A stretch of DNA of 64,000 nt from NCBI GenBank assembly GCA_964471915.1, contig CAYYID010000001.1, forward strand, positions 62,001-126,000, in the 5' to 3' direction. A model generated the notes under the pieces. That model ran no database searches. It saw only the letters and a list, made by a program, of their open reading frames with translations, and had not been told where the DNA came from. This document shows, in pieces, positions 17,005-26,393 of the stretch. Positions within the stretch are counted from its first letter, which is position 1, and each line of letters opens with the position of its first letter. This DNA is from JAIEPW01 sp964471915 (GTDB lineage Bacteria > Acidobacteriota > Terriglobia > Bryobacterales > Bryobacteraceae). The position numbers and the translations under genes are program-made.

Positions 17005-19410
17005 TTACTCGCCGCGAATGGCGGTGAGGGGATCCACGCGTGCGGCCCGCCAGGCCGGAATGCCGCTGGCCGCCACCGCCGCCATCAGGAGTACGAAACT
17101 CACCCCGAGCCAGGTCCACAAATCGAGGTTGCTGACCCCGAAAACCAGTCCGGCGATGGCCCGCGAGAGCGGATACGCCGCTAGCAGCCCCAGCCCGAGG
17201 CCACTGCCCGCCAGCAGAAGCGACCGTCCCAGCACCATGCGCGCCAGCTCGAGCGGATGCGCCCCCATCACCATGCGGATGCCGAGTTCGGGGATCCGCT
17301 CGGTTACGGCATGGGACATCAGGCCGTAGGTGCCTGCCGCGGACATCGCCAGCGCGATCAGGCCCACGACGGACAGGATCGCCGCGATGTAGCCCAGCCC
17401 GACTGTCTGGAGATGGATCACGCGCGCCCAGCTCATGACGCGGTAGAACGGCTGCTCGGGGTCGGTCGCCTTGAGGCGCGCGCGGACCGCGGCGGCGATC
17501 TGCTCCGGATCGCCCGCGGTGCGAATGGCCAGCATCCCGAAGGAGGCGTGCGACTGCCGGTACGGCCGGTAGATCGCCGGCTCCGCCTGGCGGCCGGTCC
17601 AGTCATAGACCATGTCACCGGCCACGCCGACCACGGTGACCCACGCTGCCACGCCGCCGTCCGTTACAACCTGAAAGCGGCGCCCGGTCGCGTTCTGGCC
17701 GGGCCAGTTCTCGCGGGCGAAGGACTCGCTGACCACGGCGACCAGCGGTGCGCCGGCGTCGTCCGAGTCGCGCAAGCCGCGGCCGTCGCGGATCGGGATC
17801 CGCAGCGCCGCGAAATACTCGGGGCTGACGCGCTGGTGGATCGCCAGGCGCGACTGTCCCGGCTCCTCGGCGCGGCCTTCGATGCGGAACCGCGTCTCGA
17901 CAGAATTGAACCCGTAGGGGATTTGCGTGCCAATCGCGGCGCTTTCCACTCCCGCGATGGACCGCACCGCTTCGAGGAAGCGCGTGCTGGCCGCCGCCTG
18001 GGTGGTGAGGTCGGGATACCGGCTGGGGGACAGGTCGTATGCCATGGTGAGCAGGGTGGAGGGCGCGAACTTCTCCATGGGGCTGATTAGGGCCTGCATG
18101 CCGCGCACCATCAACCCTGCGCCGATCAGCAGCACCACCGAGAGCGCCATCCCGGCCACCAGCAGCACCGAGCGCGCGCGCCGGCTGCTTCCGCCGCCGG
18201 TGGATCCGCGGGCTCCGTCTTTCAGGACCTCATTCAAAGGGACCCGCGCTCCGGACAGCGCCGGGGCGATGCCGGCCGCGACGGCCGAAAGCAGGCCCAC
18301 GCTCAGGGTAGCCAGCAACACCCGGCCATCCAGGCGGATCCGCTCCCAGCCGCCGATGAAGGGCACCAGATCCGGTGGCATGCAGGAGAGGATCAGGTCC
18401 ACCAGCCAGTAACCGCCCAGGATTCCCACGAGCGCCCCGCCAACGCCAAGGAACACGCTTTCGGTGAGCAGCAACTTCATCTGCCGGCCCCGGCCCGCTC
18501 CGAGCGCCGACCGGACCGCCAGTTCCTTCACCCGCGCCGCCGCGCGCGCGAACTGCAGGTTCGCGACGTTGGTGCAGGTGATCAGCAGCAGGAGCACGAC
18601 GCTCCAGAGCGACATGGCGGTGTACTGGCGGGTGAGGTCGCTGTTGACGAAGTGGGAGACGGGCATCACGCGGGCGCCCCAGTTGCGGTTGGTTTCGGGA
18701 TACGCTCCGGAGAGGCGCGCGGCGACGGCCGCCATCTCGGCCTGGGCGTCCTCCAGGGTAACGCCGGGCTTCAGGCGCGCCACCACGCGGAAGGTATGGG
18801 CGGCGCGGTCGGCGAGCTGGCGCGGCGAGAGTTCGAGCGGCAGCCAGAGGTCGGTCGCCTGGGGGAAGCGGAAGCCGCGCGGCGTGACGCCGACGATGGT
18901 CCGGCTCTCCTCGTTGACTCTGATTTCCTTGCCGAGCACCGCGCCGAGGCCGAACCGCCGCTCCCACAGGGCGTGGGAGATCACCACGGCGCGGCCCGCG
19001 GCGTCGGCGGCGGTGATGCCGCGGCCCTGCACCATGGGCACGCCCAGGGTCGCGAACAGGGAGCCGTCCACGCGGGCGGCTTGCACCTTTTCCGGATCCC
19101 CTTCCCCCGCCAGGTTCGCGTCGGCGGGCGCAATCGCCGCCATGGTATCGAACGAGCGGGCGGTGGCGCGCCAGTCAGCGAAATTGGCTCCGGAAACCGA
19201 GGTCCAGTCGAGCGTCTGGCCGGGACGCCGTTCCAGTACCATCACCAGGCGATCCACTGCGGGCAGGTCGAGCGGCTTGTTCAACAGCGCGTCGACCACG
19301 GAGAACATCGAGGCCGTCGCGGCCACCCCGAGTCCCAGGGTCAGCGAAGCGATGGCGGTGTAGCCGCGGTTCTTCGCGAGCGTGCGGATAGCGATCTTCC
19401 AGTCCTGCAT
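17005..19410 (-). CDS. Stand-alone MacB-core/FtsX permease (ADOP type), copy 1
   Basis: 801 aa inner-membrane protein. An N-terminal TM helix (AIASLTLGLGVAATASMFSVVDALL) precedes a periplasmic MacB core to about 270, then an FtsX block of three TMs. A second MacB core and FtsX block follow (second half from about 405), ending in WRAARVDPLTAIRGE. This doubled architecture, with no ATPase of its own, is the acidobacterial ADOP type. No ABC ATPase or PadR regulator lies next to it. Substrate unknown. It lies 10 nt downstream of a paralogue. Confidence 0.88.
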   Translation of the reverse strand: MQDWKIAIRTLAKNRGYTAIASLTLGLGVAATASMFSVVDALLNKPLDLPAVDRLVMVLERRPGQTLDWTSVSGANFADWRATARSFDTMAAIAPADANLAGEGDPEKVQAARVDGSLFATLGVPMVQGRGITAADAAGRAVVISHALWERRFGLGAVLGKEIRVNEESRTIVGVTPRGFRFPQATDLWLPLELSPRQLADRAAHTFRVVARLKPGVTLEDAQAEMAAVAARLSGAYPETNRNWGARVMPVSHFVNSDLTRQYTAMSLWSVVLLLLITCTNVANLQFARAAARVKELAVRSALGAGRGRQMKLLLTESVFLGVGGALVGILGGYWLVDLILSCMPPDLVPFIGGWERIRLDGRVLLATLSVGLLSAVAAGIAPALSGARVPLNEVLKDGARGSTGGGSSRRARSVLLVAGMALSVVLLIGAGLMVRGMQALISPMEKFAPSTLLTMAYDLSPSRYPDLTTQAAASTRFLEAVRSIAGVESAAIGTQIPYGFNSVETRFRIEGRAEEPGQSRLAIHQRVSPEYFAALRIPIRDGRGLRDSDDAGAPLVAVVSESFARENWPGQNATGRRFQVVTDGGVAAWVTVVGVAGDMVYDWTGRQAEPAIYRPYRQSHASFGMLAIRTAGDPEQIAAAVRARLKATDPEQPFYRVMSWARVIHLQTVGLGYIAAILSVVGLIALAMSAAGTYGLMSHAVTERIPELGIRMVMGAHPLELARMVLGRSLLLAGSGLGLGLLAAYPLSRAIAGLVFGVSNLDLWTWLGVSFVLLMAAVAASGIPAWRAARVDPLTAIRGE

Positions 19411-19420
19411 GGTTCTTCCT

Positions 19421-21916
19421 TTACTCGTAGCGCAGCGCCACCATCGGATCCACGCGCGTGGCGCGGCGGGCCGGCAGATACCCGGCCGCCAGCGCGACTC
19501 CGAGCATCGCCACCGTAGCGGCCGCCATCGTCGCCAGGTCGCCGCCTTTCACTCCGTAGAGCAGCGATTCCACCAGCTTGGTGAGGCCATAGGCCGCGGG
19601 CAATCCGGCCGCCGCACCCAACACGGCCATCAACCCCACCTCGCCCAGGATCAAACGCTGCACGTTGCGGGAGTTGGCGCCCAGGGCCATGCGGATGCCG
19701 ATCTCTCGCACGCGGCGCGCCACCGTGTAGGCCATCACGCCGTAGGTGCCCACCGCGGCCAGCAGCGCGGCGAGCAGGCCGAACGCGATCGCCAGGCCGG
19801 TGATCAGCCGTTCGGCGAACACGGATTCGAGAATTCGGCTTTCGAGCGTCCGCAGGTCGTAGATGGGGAGATTGGCGTCCAGCCGCGCGACGGCGGCGCG
19901 CAGGGCGGGAGCGATTTCGAGTTCCGCGCTGCGGGTGCGGACATAGAACGTCATGTTGCCGAGTGTCTTGCGCTGCGTGTAGGGCTGGAACAGGAACCGC
20001 GCCGGGTCGAACCGCACCGAGTTGTGACGCGCGTCGCGCGCCACGCCCACGATCTCGATGTCCGGCTTGATTTTGTCGCCGGAGCCGATGGCGATCTTCA
20101 TGCCGATGGGGTTGCGGCCGGCGAAGTGTTTCTTCGCCACCGCTTCGGAGATGATGCAGACCTGCGGGCTGCGGGCGGTATCGCGCTCGTCGAACTCGCG
20201 GCCGGCGAGCAGCGGCGTCCCCATCGCCGCGAAGTAGCGCGGGGTGACGAAGTTCCGGTGCAGGTTCATGTCTTCGTCCTCGGTGGCCGGGTAGCCCTCG
20301 ATGGTGACGTTCGACGACATGGTGTTGCCCTCGAAGGCGCCGATCTCGGAGGCCGCGACGATCTCCACGCCCGGCAGCGCGGCGAGGACGCCCGCCAGGC
20401 CGGTGACGAACTGCGCGGTCCGCTCCGGATTGTAGCCGTTGAGTTCCGGCGCCACGGCAAACCCGATCAGGCGGTCGGGCTGCACCCCCAGGTCCACGCC
20501 CCGGAGATTCTGCAGGCTACGCGCGAAGAGTCCGGCGGCGACCAGCAACACCAGCGTCAGCGCCATCTGCGCCACCACCAGCCCCTTGCGCAGGCGGACC
20601 TGCGCACCGCCCACCGACACATTGCCGGCTTGGTCCTTCAGCACCGGCGCCAGATCCGGCCGAGTCGCGCGCAGCGCAGGCAGCAGCCCGAACAGCAGGC
20701 CGGTGCAGAGGGCTAGCAGGAAATTGAACCCGAGCACGCGCGGATCCAGGTTTCCCGTGATGCCTTCGAACGCGTCGCGCGGCATCGCCGACACCAGCAG
20801 GTCCGCCGTCCAGGTGGCCACCAACAGGGCCGCGGCGCCGCCCAATAGCGCCAGCAGCAGGCTTTCCACCAGGAGCTGCCGGATCAGCCGCCCGCGTCCC
20901 GCGCCCATGGCGAGCCGCACTGCAATCTCCTTCTGGCGCGCTGCGCTCCGCGCCGTCAGCAGGTTGGCGACGTTGGCGCAGGCGATCAACAGGACCAGTC
21001 CCACCATGCCCATCAGCATCAGGATCCCTTCGCCGGCGTCGTTCTGCAGGATGCGGCGACCCTGGGATCCTTCGGCCACCACCAGCGGCTTGCCGACGAA
21101 CTTCTCCCGCTTGTCCGAGGGGATGCGCTTGGAGTCCCACTCTCCCTCGAGCAGCCGGCGGTACAGTGGCGCCATCGCCGCTTGGGCCTGTTGCCGGGAC
21201 ACGCCGGGCTGCAGCCGGCCCACGATGTTCATCCAATAGTCGAAGCGGTTTTCCAGGCCGTTCCAGTTCGGCGTCATTTCGGCCTTCATCATCAAAGGCA
21301 CCCAGACATCCGTGCGCAGGCCGATCTGCACGCCCTCGAAGCCCGGCGCCGCCACGCCGATCACCGTGAAGCTCCGGTTGTTGAGAAGGATCGTGGAGTT
21401 CAGCACGCCCGTGCTGCCGCCGAACCGCCGCTTCCAGTACCCATGGCTCAGCACCGCCACCGGATGCGCGCCGGGCGTCCGGTCGTCGTCGGCGGCGAAG
21501 GTCCGGCCCAGCACAGGCTTCACGCCCAGCGTCTCGAAATAGTTGCCCGAGGCGAGCTCGCCGTTGGCGCGGTCCGTCGCGCCGGCCGCCGATACGCTCA
21601 CCGGAATCGCATACCGCCCCGCCAGGCCGGTGAAAACGGTCTGCCGCGCCGCAAGATCGCGAAACATGGGATGCGAGAACGCGCCGACACTGCCCGTCTC
21701 GTCGCTGTTCACGTGCCCGGTCTTGTATCCCGGCGACTGGATCACCACCAGCCGGTCCGGCTCCGGCAACGGCAGCGAGCGCAGCAGCACCTGGTCCAGC
21801 AGGGTGAAGATCGCGGTGTTCGCGCCGATGCCCAGCGCCAGCGAAAGGACGGCCACCGTGAAGAACGCCGGGGAACGGCGCATTGTGCGAAGTGCGTAAA
21901 GGACGTCGGAGAACAT
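19421..21916 (-). CDS. Stand-alone MacB-core/FtsX permease (ADOP type), copy 2
   Basis: 831 aa from the ATG at 21916 (MFSDVLYALRTMRRSPAFF, the typical ADOP opening); a GTG eight codons upstream is less likely. TM1 is VAVLSLALGIGANTAIFTLL. It has two MacB-core plus FtsX halves and ends ARRATRVDPMVALRYE. It is only moderately similar to the downstream copy, so the tandem is an old duplication. It probably exports small molecules or peptides, or transmits signals, with a separately encoded ATPase. It is the first gene of the three-gene minus-strand set. Confidence 0.88.
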   Translation of the reverse strand: MFSDVLYALRTMRRSPAFFTVAVLSLALGIGANTAIFTLLDQVLLRSLPLPEPDRLVVIQSPGYKTGHVNSDETGSVGAFSHPMFRDLAARQTVFTGLAGRYAIPVSVSAAGATDRANGELASGNYFETLGVKPVLGRTFAADDDRTPGAHPVAVLSHGYWKRRFGGSTGVLNSTILLNNRSFTVIGVAAPGFEGVQIGLRTDVWVPLMMKAEMTPNWNGLENRFDYWMNIVGRLQPGVSRQQAQAAMAPLYRRLLEGEWDSKRIPSDKREKFVGKPLVVAEGSQGRRILQNDAGEGILMLMGMVGLVLLIACANVANLLTARSAARQKEIAVRLAMGAGRGRLIRQLLVESLLLALLGGAAALLVATWTADLLVSAMPRDAFEGITGNLDPRVLGFNFLLALCTGLLFGLLPALRATRPDLAPVLKDQAGNVSVGGAQVRLRKGLVVAQMALTLVLLVAAGLFARSLQNLRGVDLGVQPDRLIGFAVAPELNGYNPERTAQFVTGLAGVLAALPGVEIVAASEIGAFEGNTMSSNVTIEGYPATEDEDMNLHRNFVTPRYFAAMGTPLLAGREFDERDTARSPQVCIISEAVAKKHFAGRNPIGMKIAIGSGDKIKPDIEIVGVARDARHNSVRFDPARFLFQPYTQRKTLGNMTFYVRTRSAELEIAPALRAAVARLDANLPIYDLRTLESRILESVFAERLITGLAIAFGLLAALLAAVGTYGVMAYTVARRVREIGIRMALGANSRNVQRLILGEVGLMAVLGAAAGLPAAYGLTKLVESLLYGVKGGDLATMAAATVAMLGVALAAGYLPARRATRVDPMVALRYE

Positions 21917-22027
21917 CGCGTTCCAAACAGCAACTGCCACGCCAGATACTTTGTTCTTGTTGTCAATGACTTACGCTTCGTCGTCGTGCCGCGCCCGGAC
22001 TCTCCTGTCCCAAAACCGGACATCATG

Positions 22028-22055
22028 TTGCAATGCAGCATTTCTACGTTAGAAT
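22028..22055 (+). promoter_or_regulatory. Candidate phaR promoter with leaderless start
   Basis: TTGCAA (22028-22033), a 16-bp spacer and TAGAAT (22050-22055). The -10 element ends only 6 nt before the GTG at 22062, so the expected transcription start coincides with the start codon. No Shine-Dalgarno can fit. Confidence 0.45.
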
Positions 22056-22061
22056 CGAGAT

Positions 22062-22643
22062 GTGGAAAAGGTCGTTATCAAGAAGTACGAGAACCGCCGC
22101 CTGTACGACACGACGCACTCCAAGTACGTCAACCTCGACGAAGTCGCGCAGATGGTGCGCCAGGGCGCGGACCTGCAGGTGGTGGACGCGAAGTCGGGCG
22201 AGGACCTCACCCGCACCATCCTGACGCAGATCATCGTGGACGAGTCGCGGGGCGATCAGTCGGGCCTGCCGATCGACCTGCTGAAGCAGATCATCCTCTC
22301 GACGGACCAGGCGCGGCACCAGTTCCTGGAGTGGTATCTGAAGGCGGCGATCGACGCCTACCAGAAGATGCAGGAGCGGGTGCGCGAGTTCCCCGGGCTG
22401 ATGAACCCGTTCGATCCGGCGACGAACCCGATGTGGAACCTGTTCCGGGGCGGGGCGGCGCCCGGATCGGCGCCACTGTTCGGCTGGCCGCTTGCTGCGC
22501 CGCAGCAGACGCCGCCGGCACCGGCTCCCGCGGGGACTCCCGAGGTCGAGGACCTGAAGCGCCGCCTCGAGGAACTCGAAAAGCAGATCCATGAGGGCAA
22601 GTCCGGCAAGCGCAAGCGAACCGGCGAGGACAAAACGGCGTAA
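22062..22643 (+). CDS. phaR: Polyhydroxyalkanoate synthesis regulator PhaR
   Basis: 193 aa cytosolic repressor that binds DNA and PHA granules. The N-terminal DNA-binding domain (KKYENRRLYDTTHSKYVNL at residues about 7-25) is unmistakable. A helical granule-associated accumulation-regulatory region follows, then a Pro/Ala linker and a basic coiled tail (EVEDLKRRLEELEKQI). The start is GTG at 22062; an ATG two bases earlier is out of frame. No phaC, phaA/B or phasin gene is in the window. It is 17 nt upstream of the frameshifted propeller gene. Confidence 0.93.
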   Translation: MEKVVIKKYENRRLYDTTHSKYVNLDEVAQMVRQGADLQVVDAKSGEDLTRTILTQIIVDESRGDQSGLPIDLLKQIILSTDQARHQFLEWYLKAAIDAYQKMQERVREFPGLMNPFDPATNPMWNLFRGGAAPGSAPLFGWPLAAPQQTPPAPAPAGTPEVEDLKRRLEELEKQIHEGKSGKRKRTGEDKTA

Positions 22644-22660
22644 ACTTCAGTAACGCCGTC

Positions 22661-24092
22661 ATGATCCGCAAACTACTGCTCGGAATCCTGTTGCTGCTGC
22701 TGCTCGGGGCGGGGTGTATCTTTGCCTTCCTCCGGTTCGGCCTGATGACGTACGAACTGACCGGTGGCTCCATAGTCCCGAGCTTCCGCTGGGGCTCGCG
22801 GGAGGATCACTACCAGAAGATCGAGGAAGCGCGCGCCCGCGAAGCCGCATTGCCGCCGCCAGCACCGGCTGCCGGGGAGACGGCTCCGGCCGCGGCTGCT
22901 CCCAAAGCGGCCGAACCCGGGGCCACGCCCCGCGCCGGCCCCGGCCGCCAAGCCTTACTGGTTCGACTTCCGGGGTCCAGGCCGCAACGGGATCTACGAC
23001 GAGACGCCGATCCTCACCGCCTGGCCCGCCAAAGGACTGCCGCAGCTCTGGCGGACCCCGGTGGGCGGCGGCTACGGATCCCTCACCGTCGCCGAGAACC
23101 GCGCTTATACCATCGAGCAGCGCCGCGACGACGAGGTCCTGGCGGCGTATGACCTGGCAACCGGGCGCGAGTTGTGGAAGACGTCCTGGAAGGCGCGCTT
23201 CTCCGAGGCCATGGGCGGCGACGGACCCCGCTCCACGCCGGTCTGGAACGACGGCCGCGTGTACGCGCTCGGCGCCACCGGCGAGCTGCGCGCCGTCGAG
23301 GCGGCGTCCGGCAAGACCCTCTGGCGCACGAACATCCTCACCGACGCCGGCGCGGCCAATGTCCAGTGGGGGATGGCCGCGTCGCCGCTGGTGGTCGATG
23401 GACTGCTGATCACGGTGCCTGGCGGCGCCAACGGTAAGAGCGTCATCGCTTACGACAAAGCCACCGGCAAGATCGCCTGGACCGCGGAGAGCGATCCGGC
23501 CGGCTATGCCGCGCCGATCGTCGCGACGCTGGGCGGCGCCCGGCAGATCCTCATCACCGCGGGCAAGCGAGTCTTCGGCCTCACGCTCGAGGGCAAGCTG
23601 CTGTGGGATTTCCCGTGGGTGACCGAATACGACGTGAACGCCGCCGAGCCCACGGTGGTGAGCGAGAACCGCTTCGTCATTTCCTCGGGCTATGACCATG
23701 GCTCGGCGCTGGTCGAGGTCGGGCCGGGCGGGGCGAAGCAGATCTGGTTCTCGAAGTCGCTGAAGGCGAAGTTCAACGCGCCGGTGCTGTATCAGGGGCA
23801 CCTGTACGGGCTCGACGACGGGATCCTGGCGTGCATGGACGTCGAGACCGGCAAGCGCAAGTGGAAGGGCGGGCGCTACGGGTTCGGCCAGGTGCTGCTG
23901 GCAAGCGGCCACCTGGTGATCGCGACCGAAGACGGCAAGGTCGCGCTGGTGAAGGCGGCGCCGGAGTCGCACCAGGAGGTCGCGGCGTTCGAAGCGCTGG
24001 ACGGCAAGACGTGGAATTACCCGGCGCTGGCCGGCGGGAAGCTGCTGGTGCGGAACCAGAACGAGCTGGCGTGTTACCGGATCGCCCCGTAA
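22661..24092 (+). pseudogene. Membrane-anchored PQQ-like beta-propeller protein, broken by a frameshift
   Basis: The first part (from ATG 22661) gives an N-terminal TM anchor (LLLGILLLLLLGAGCIFAFL) and a Pro/Ala-rich linker. Coding sense then switches to the +1 frame between about 22900 and 22950, where WFDFRGPGRNGIYDET begins, and runs to the stop at 24092. The second frame has no start codon before 23061, yet codes convincingly upstream of it, so one gene is split. The rest is a PQQ/BamB-like propeller with blades such as AYDLATGRELWKTSW and ACMDVETGKRKWKGG. The switch lies in a run of C/G homopolymers. A sequencing indel, a real mutation or, least likely, programmed +1 slippage could explain it. 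Confidence 0.8.
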
Positions 24093-24122
24093 GAAACCTC
24101 TAACTGGGGACGACAAAAAAGC

Positions 24123-24152
24123 GAACATTAGCGAATGTTCATCTTGTTTTTT
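24123..24152 (+). terminator. Hairpin followed by T-run after the propeller gene
   Basis: GAACATT (24123-24129) pairs perfectly with AATGTTC (24134-24140) across a 4-nt loop, followed by ATCTTGTTTTTT. It lies 30 nt past the propeller stop. The short AT-rich stem makes it a modest terminator. The T-run could also serve as the -35 of a promoter (TTGTTT, 16 bp, TATTCT at 24166-24171) for the next gene. Confidence 0.5.
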
Positions 24153-24230
24153 AGGGGCTCCACTGTATTCTGTGGCCCCTGGTTCGGCTTCGTCCGGATC
24201 AGTACAGGATCAGCAAAGAAGAGAAGTATC

Positions 24231-24458
24231 ATGACGCTACTAACGTTTCGTCTCTTGGTGTTGATCGCTTGTGTCGCTGTTTCGGTTTCCGGCGAGGGCG
24301 GCAGTTGCTCCTGCATCGCGGTGACCGATCTCCAACGTATGCACAATGCCTGCAATTCCGAAGAACCCAATTCCGAATATGTCACCCGGATCAGCTGGGA
24401 TCCGATTTTCTCCCAGTACTACGTGATGTACTGCGGCAATTGTTGCGAACGAGTGTGA
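24231..24458 (+). CDS. Small secreted cysteine-rich protein
   Basis: 75 aa from the ATG at 24231 (an upstream in-frame start at 24135 would spoil the signal peptide). The signal peptide is LLVLIACVAVSVSG. The mature part, about 53 residues, has six Cys (GGSCSCIAV, NAC, YVMYCGNCCERV) arranged as three pairs, so it is probably disulfide-stabilised outside the cytoplasm. I do not recognise a family. GC is lower than in the neighbouring genes. It lies 24 nt before another secreted orphan and is probably cotranscribed with it. Confidence 0.6.
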   Translation: MTLLTFRLLVLIACVAVSVSGEGGSCSCIAVTDLQRMHNACNSEEPNSEYVTRISWDPIFSQYYVMYCGNCCERV

Positions 24459-24482
24459 GCGAAGCCACTTGAGGTAGTTGCC

Positions 24483-25109
24483 ATGAAGAAGACAGGAATC
24501 GTTGTCTCTGCCATTTTCAGCGGCGTACTCGCTGCGTCCGATTGGATGCCGGTCGTGGGCCGCTTGGTTCAAACCGATGTCTCGGAGGACCTGGCTACCG
24601 GCAAGAAGGTCGAGATCCGCAAAGAAGGTCTGTTTCTGCGCTCCACCGATGGGTCGGTGTTTCGGGATCTCCAGGAGTTCCGCGACGGCAAGCCAAGCCG
24701 GACGCCGGAGACGTCACTCATGGAGGCGCGCACCGGGCGTTCGGTGCGCATGAATCGCCACTCGAAGACGGCCATGCTGATGGAGGAGAGCTGGCGCCCG
24801 GAGTTTTTCCACGGCCGCGTCGGGGCCGACTCCGGCAAGTCGTGGGAGGAGCGCATCGAGAACACACTCTGCCGTTGCTACCCCGTTCGCGGGGAGGCGA
24901 TCACGCGCGGCAAACGGTGCTTCTCCATCGCGGACGAGGTTGAAATCGTCATGGAGTTCGAGTCAATCCTCAAGGGCCGGCGCAACGTCTTCGAAAGGCG
25001 GCTGACCGAATGGACACGAACGGCGCCGGATTCGCGGTTCTTCAGCGTTCCATCCGACTACGTCTGGAAGGAACGGTCCTGTACGCGCTGCGAGCCGCGC
25101 AGCAACTAG
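24483..25109 (+). CDS. Secreted hypothetical protein
   Basis: 208 aa, with signal peptide KKTGIVVSAIFSGVLAASD. The mature part has Val/Arg/Glu-rich strands (ATGKKVEIRKEGLFLRSTDG) and a Cys-x-Cys pair (TLCRCYP), plus a C-terminal CTRC. No known domain is seen. It follows the Cys-rich gene closely, so the two probably form a unit. A strong hairpin lies just past its stop. Composition suggests a genuine gene, with less GC bias than the pca operon next door. Confidence 0.6.
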   Translation: MKKTGIVVSAIFSGVLAASDWMPVVGRLVQTDVSEDLATGKKVEIRKEGLFLRSTDGSVFRDLQEFRDGKPSRTPETSLMEARTGRSVRMNRHSKTAMLMEESWRPEFFHGRVGADSGKSWEERIENTLCRCYPVRGEAITRGKRCFSIADEVEIVMEFESILKGRRNVFERRLTEWTRTAPDSRFFSVPSDYVWKERSCTRCEPRSN

Positions 25110-25121
25110 CGGGATCTCCGC

Positions 25122-25150
25122 GGTCCACGCTCCCCCGGGGAGCGTGGACC
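25122..25150. terminator. Strong GC-rich hairpin between convergent genes
   Basis: GGTCCACGCTCCCC (25122-25135) is a perfect 14-bp inverted repeat of 25137-25150 around one central base. It lies between the stops of the secreted orphan (+) and pobA (-). There is no T-run, so it is either a Rho-independent-like stop of weak type or an RNA 3'-end stabiliser serving both strands. Confidence 0.5.
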
Positions 25151-25232
25151 CGGCAGCGTCGACGGACCAACCCGAAAGGATCGCGCGGGTGATCGTGGCA
25201 AACCGGATCGCGCCGGCCGCTCCTGGAAGCGG

Positions 25233-26393
25233 TCACAGCGGATCGAACGGCAAGCCGACATAGTGCTCGGCGAGCCACTCCGACGCCGCGGGCGACGACA
25301 CCACCCCCGCCAGCTCGGCGAGGCGCAGCTTGTGCCGGAACGCGGAGTCCGCGGGATCGCGGTGCAATAGCGCGGTCATCCAGGCTGAAAAGCGCTGCAC
25401 CGCCCAGACCCGGCGGAGGCAGATCTCCGAGTACCGGTCGAGCAGCGCGGCGTCGCCGTACGCGTAGTAGCGGGCGAGACCCTCGGCGAGCACGCGCACG
25501 TCGGCGATCGCCAGGTTGAGCCCCTTGGCCCCGGTGGGCGGGACGATGTGCGCGGCGTCCCCGGCGAGAAACAGGCGCTGATAGCGCATGGGCTCGGCGA
25601 CGAAACCGCGCATCGCGGTGACGCCCTTCTGCAGCAACGGACCTTCGGCCAGCGGCAGCGCGAGCCGCGCGCGCAACTCGTCCCAGATCCGCGCCTCGGG
25701 CCACGCGGCGACGTCCTCGTCGGGCTCGCATTGCAGGTACAGGCGCGAGACCTCGGGCGAGCGCATGCTGAGCAACGCGAAGCCGCGGTCGTGGTACGCG
25801 TAGATCAGTTCCTCGGAGGCGGGGGCGACGCGCGCCAGGATCCCGAGCCACGCGAACGGGTACGTGTGCTCGTGGCAGGCGATCGCGTCCGGCGGAATGG
25901 ACGCGCGAGAGACGCCGTGGAAGCCGTCGCAGCCGGCGACGAAGTCGCAGGCAAGCTCGCGCGGCTCCCCGTGGACGGTGTAACGGACGCGCGGCGCCGC
26001 GGCGAGACCGGTCAGTTGGACGTCTTCGGCCTCGAAGACCAGCTCGCGTCCCGTGGCGAGGCGCGCGGCGACCAGATCCTTTACCACTTCGTGCTGGGCA
26101 TAGATCGTAATGGCACGGCCGGTGAGGGCGGCGAAGTCGATGCGGTGGCCCTGGCCGCCGAAGCGCAGCGCAACGCCATGGTGGACCAGCCCTTCGCGAA
26201 GGACGCGCTCGGAGACGTCTGTCAGCAGATCGACCGTGCCCTGCTCGAGGACCCCGGCGCGCACGCGCTCCTCGATGTGGCGGCGCGTCTGGCGCTCCAG
26301 CACCACGGAATCGATCCCCTGCCGGCCGAGCAGGTGGGCGAGCATCAGGCCGGCAGGTCCGGCGCCGACGATCGCCACCTGCGTGCGCTTCAC
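25233..26393 (-). CDS. pobA: 4-hydroxybenzoate 3-monooxygenase
   Basis: 386 aa flavoprotein that hydroxylates 4-hydroxybenzoate to protocatechuate using NADPH and O2. The FAD-binding GAGPAG is at residues 10-15, the DG motif is GCDGFHGVSR and the second FAD contact is LAGDAAHIVPPTGAKGLNL. Substrate-pocket segments and length match the family (about 390 aa). The GTG start at 26393 overlaps the stop of the upstream fusion gene (GTGA), which fixes the start and indicates coupled translation. It is the last gene of the pca operon and supplies its substrate. Confidence 0.94.
   Translation of the reverse strand: MKRTQVAIVGAGPAGLMLAHLLGRQGIDSVVLERQTRRHIEERVRAGVLEQGTVDLLTDVSERVLREGLVHHGVALRFGGQGHRIDFAALTGRAITIYAQHEVVKDLVAARLATGRELVFEAEDVQLTGLAAAPRVRYTVHGEPRELACDFVAGCDGFHGVSRASIPPDAIACHEHTYPFAWLGILARVAPASEELIYAYHDRGFALLSMRSPEVSRLYLQCEPDEDVAAWPEARIWDELRARLALPLAEGPLLQKGVTAMRGFVAEPMRYQRLFLAGDAAHIVPPTGAKGLNLAIADVRVLAEGLARYYAYGDAALLDRYSEICLRRVWAVQRFSAWMTALLHRDPADSAFRHKLRLAELAGVVSSPAASEWLAEHYVGLPFDPL

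Noticed and set aside
24123..24140. Dyad GAACATT-N4-AATGTTC as an SOS (LexA) box
   Set aside because: The spacing differs from the known GAAC-N4-GTTC boxes, and the T-run that follows fits a terminator better.
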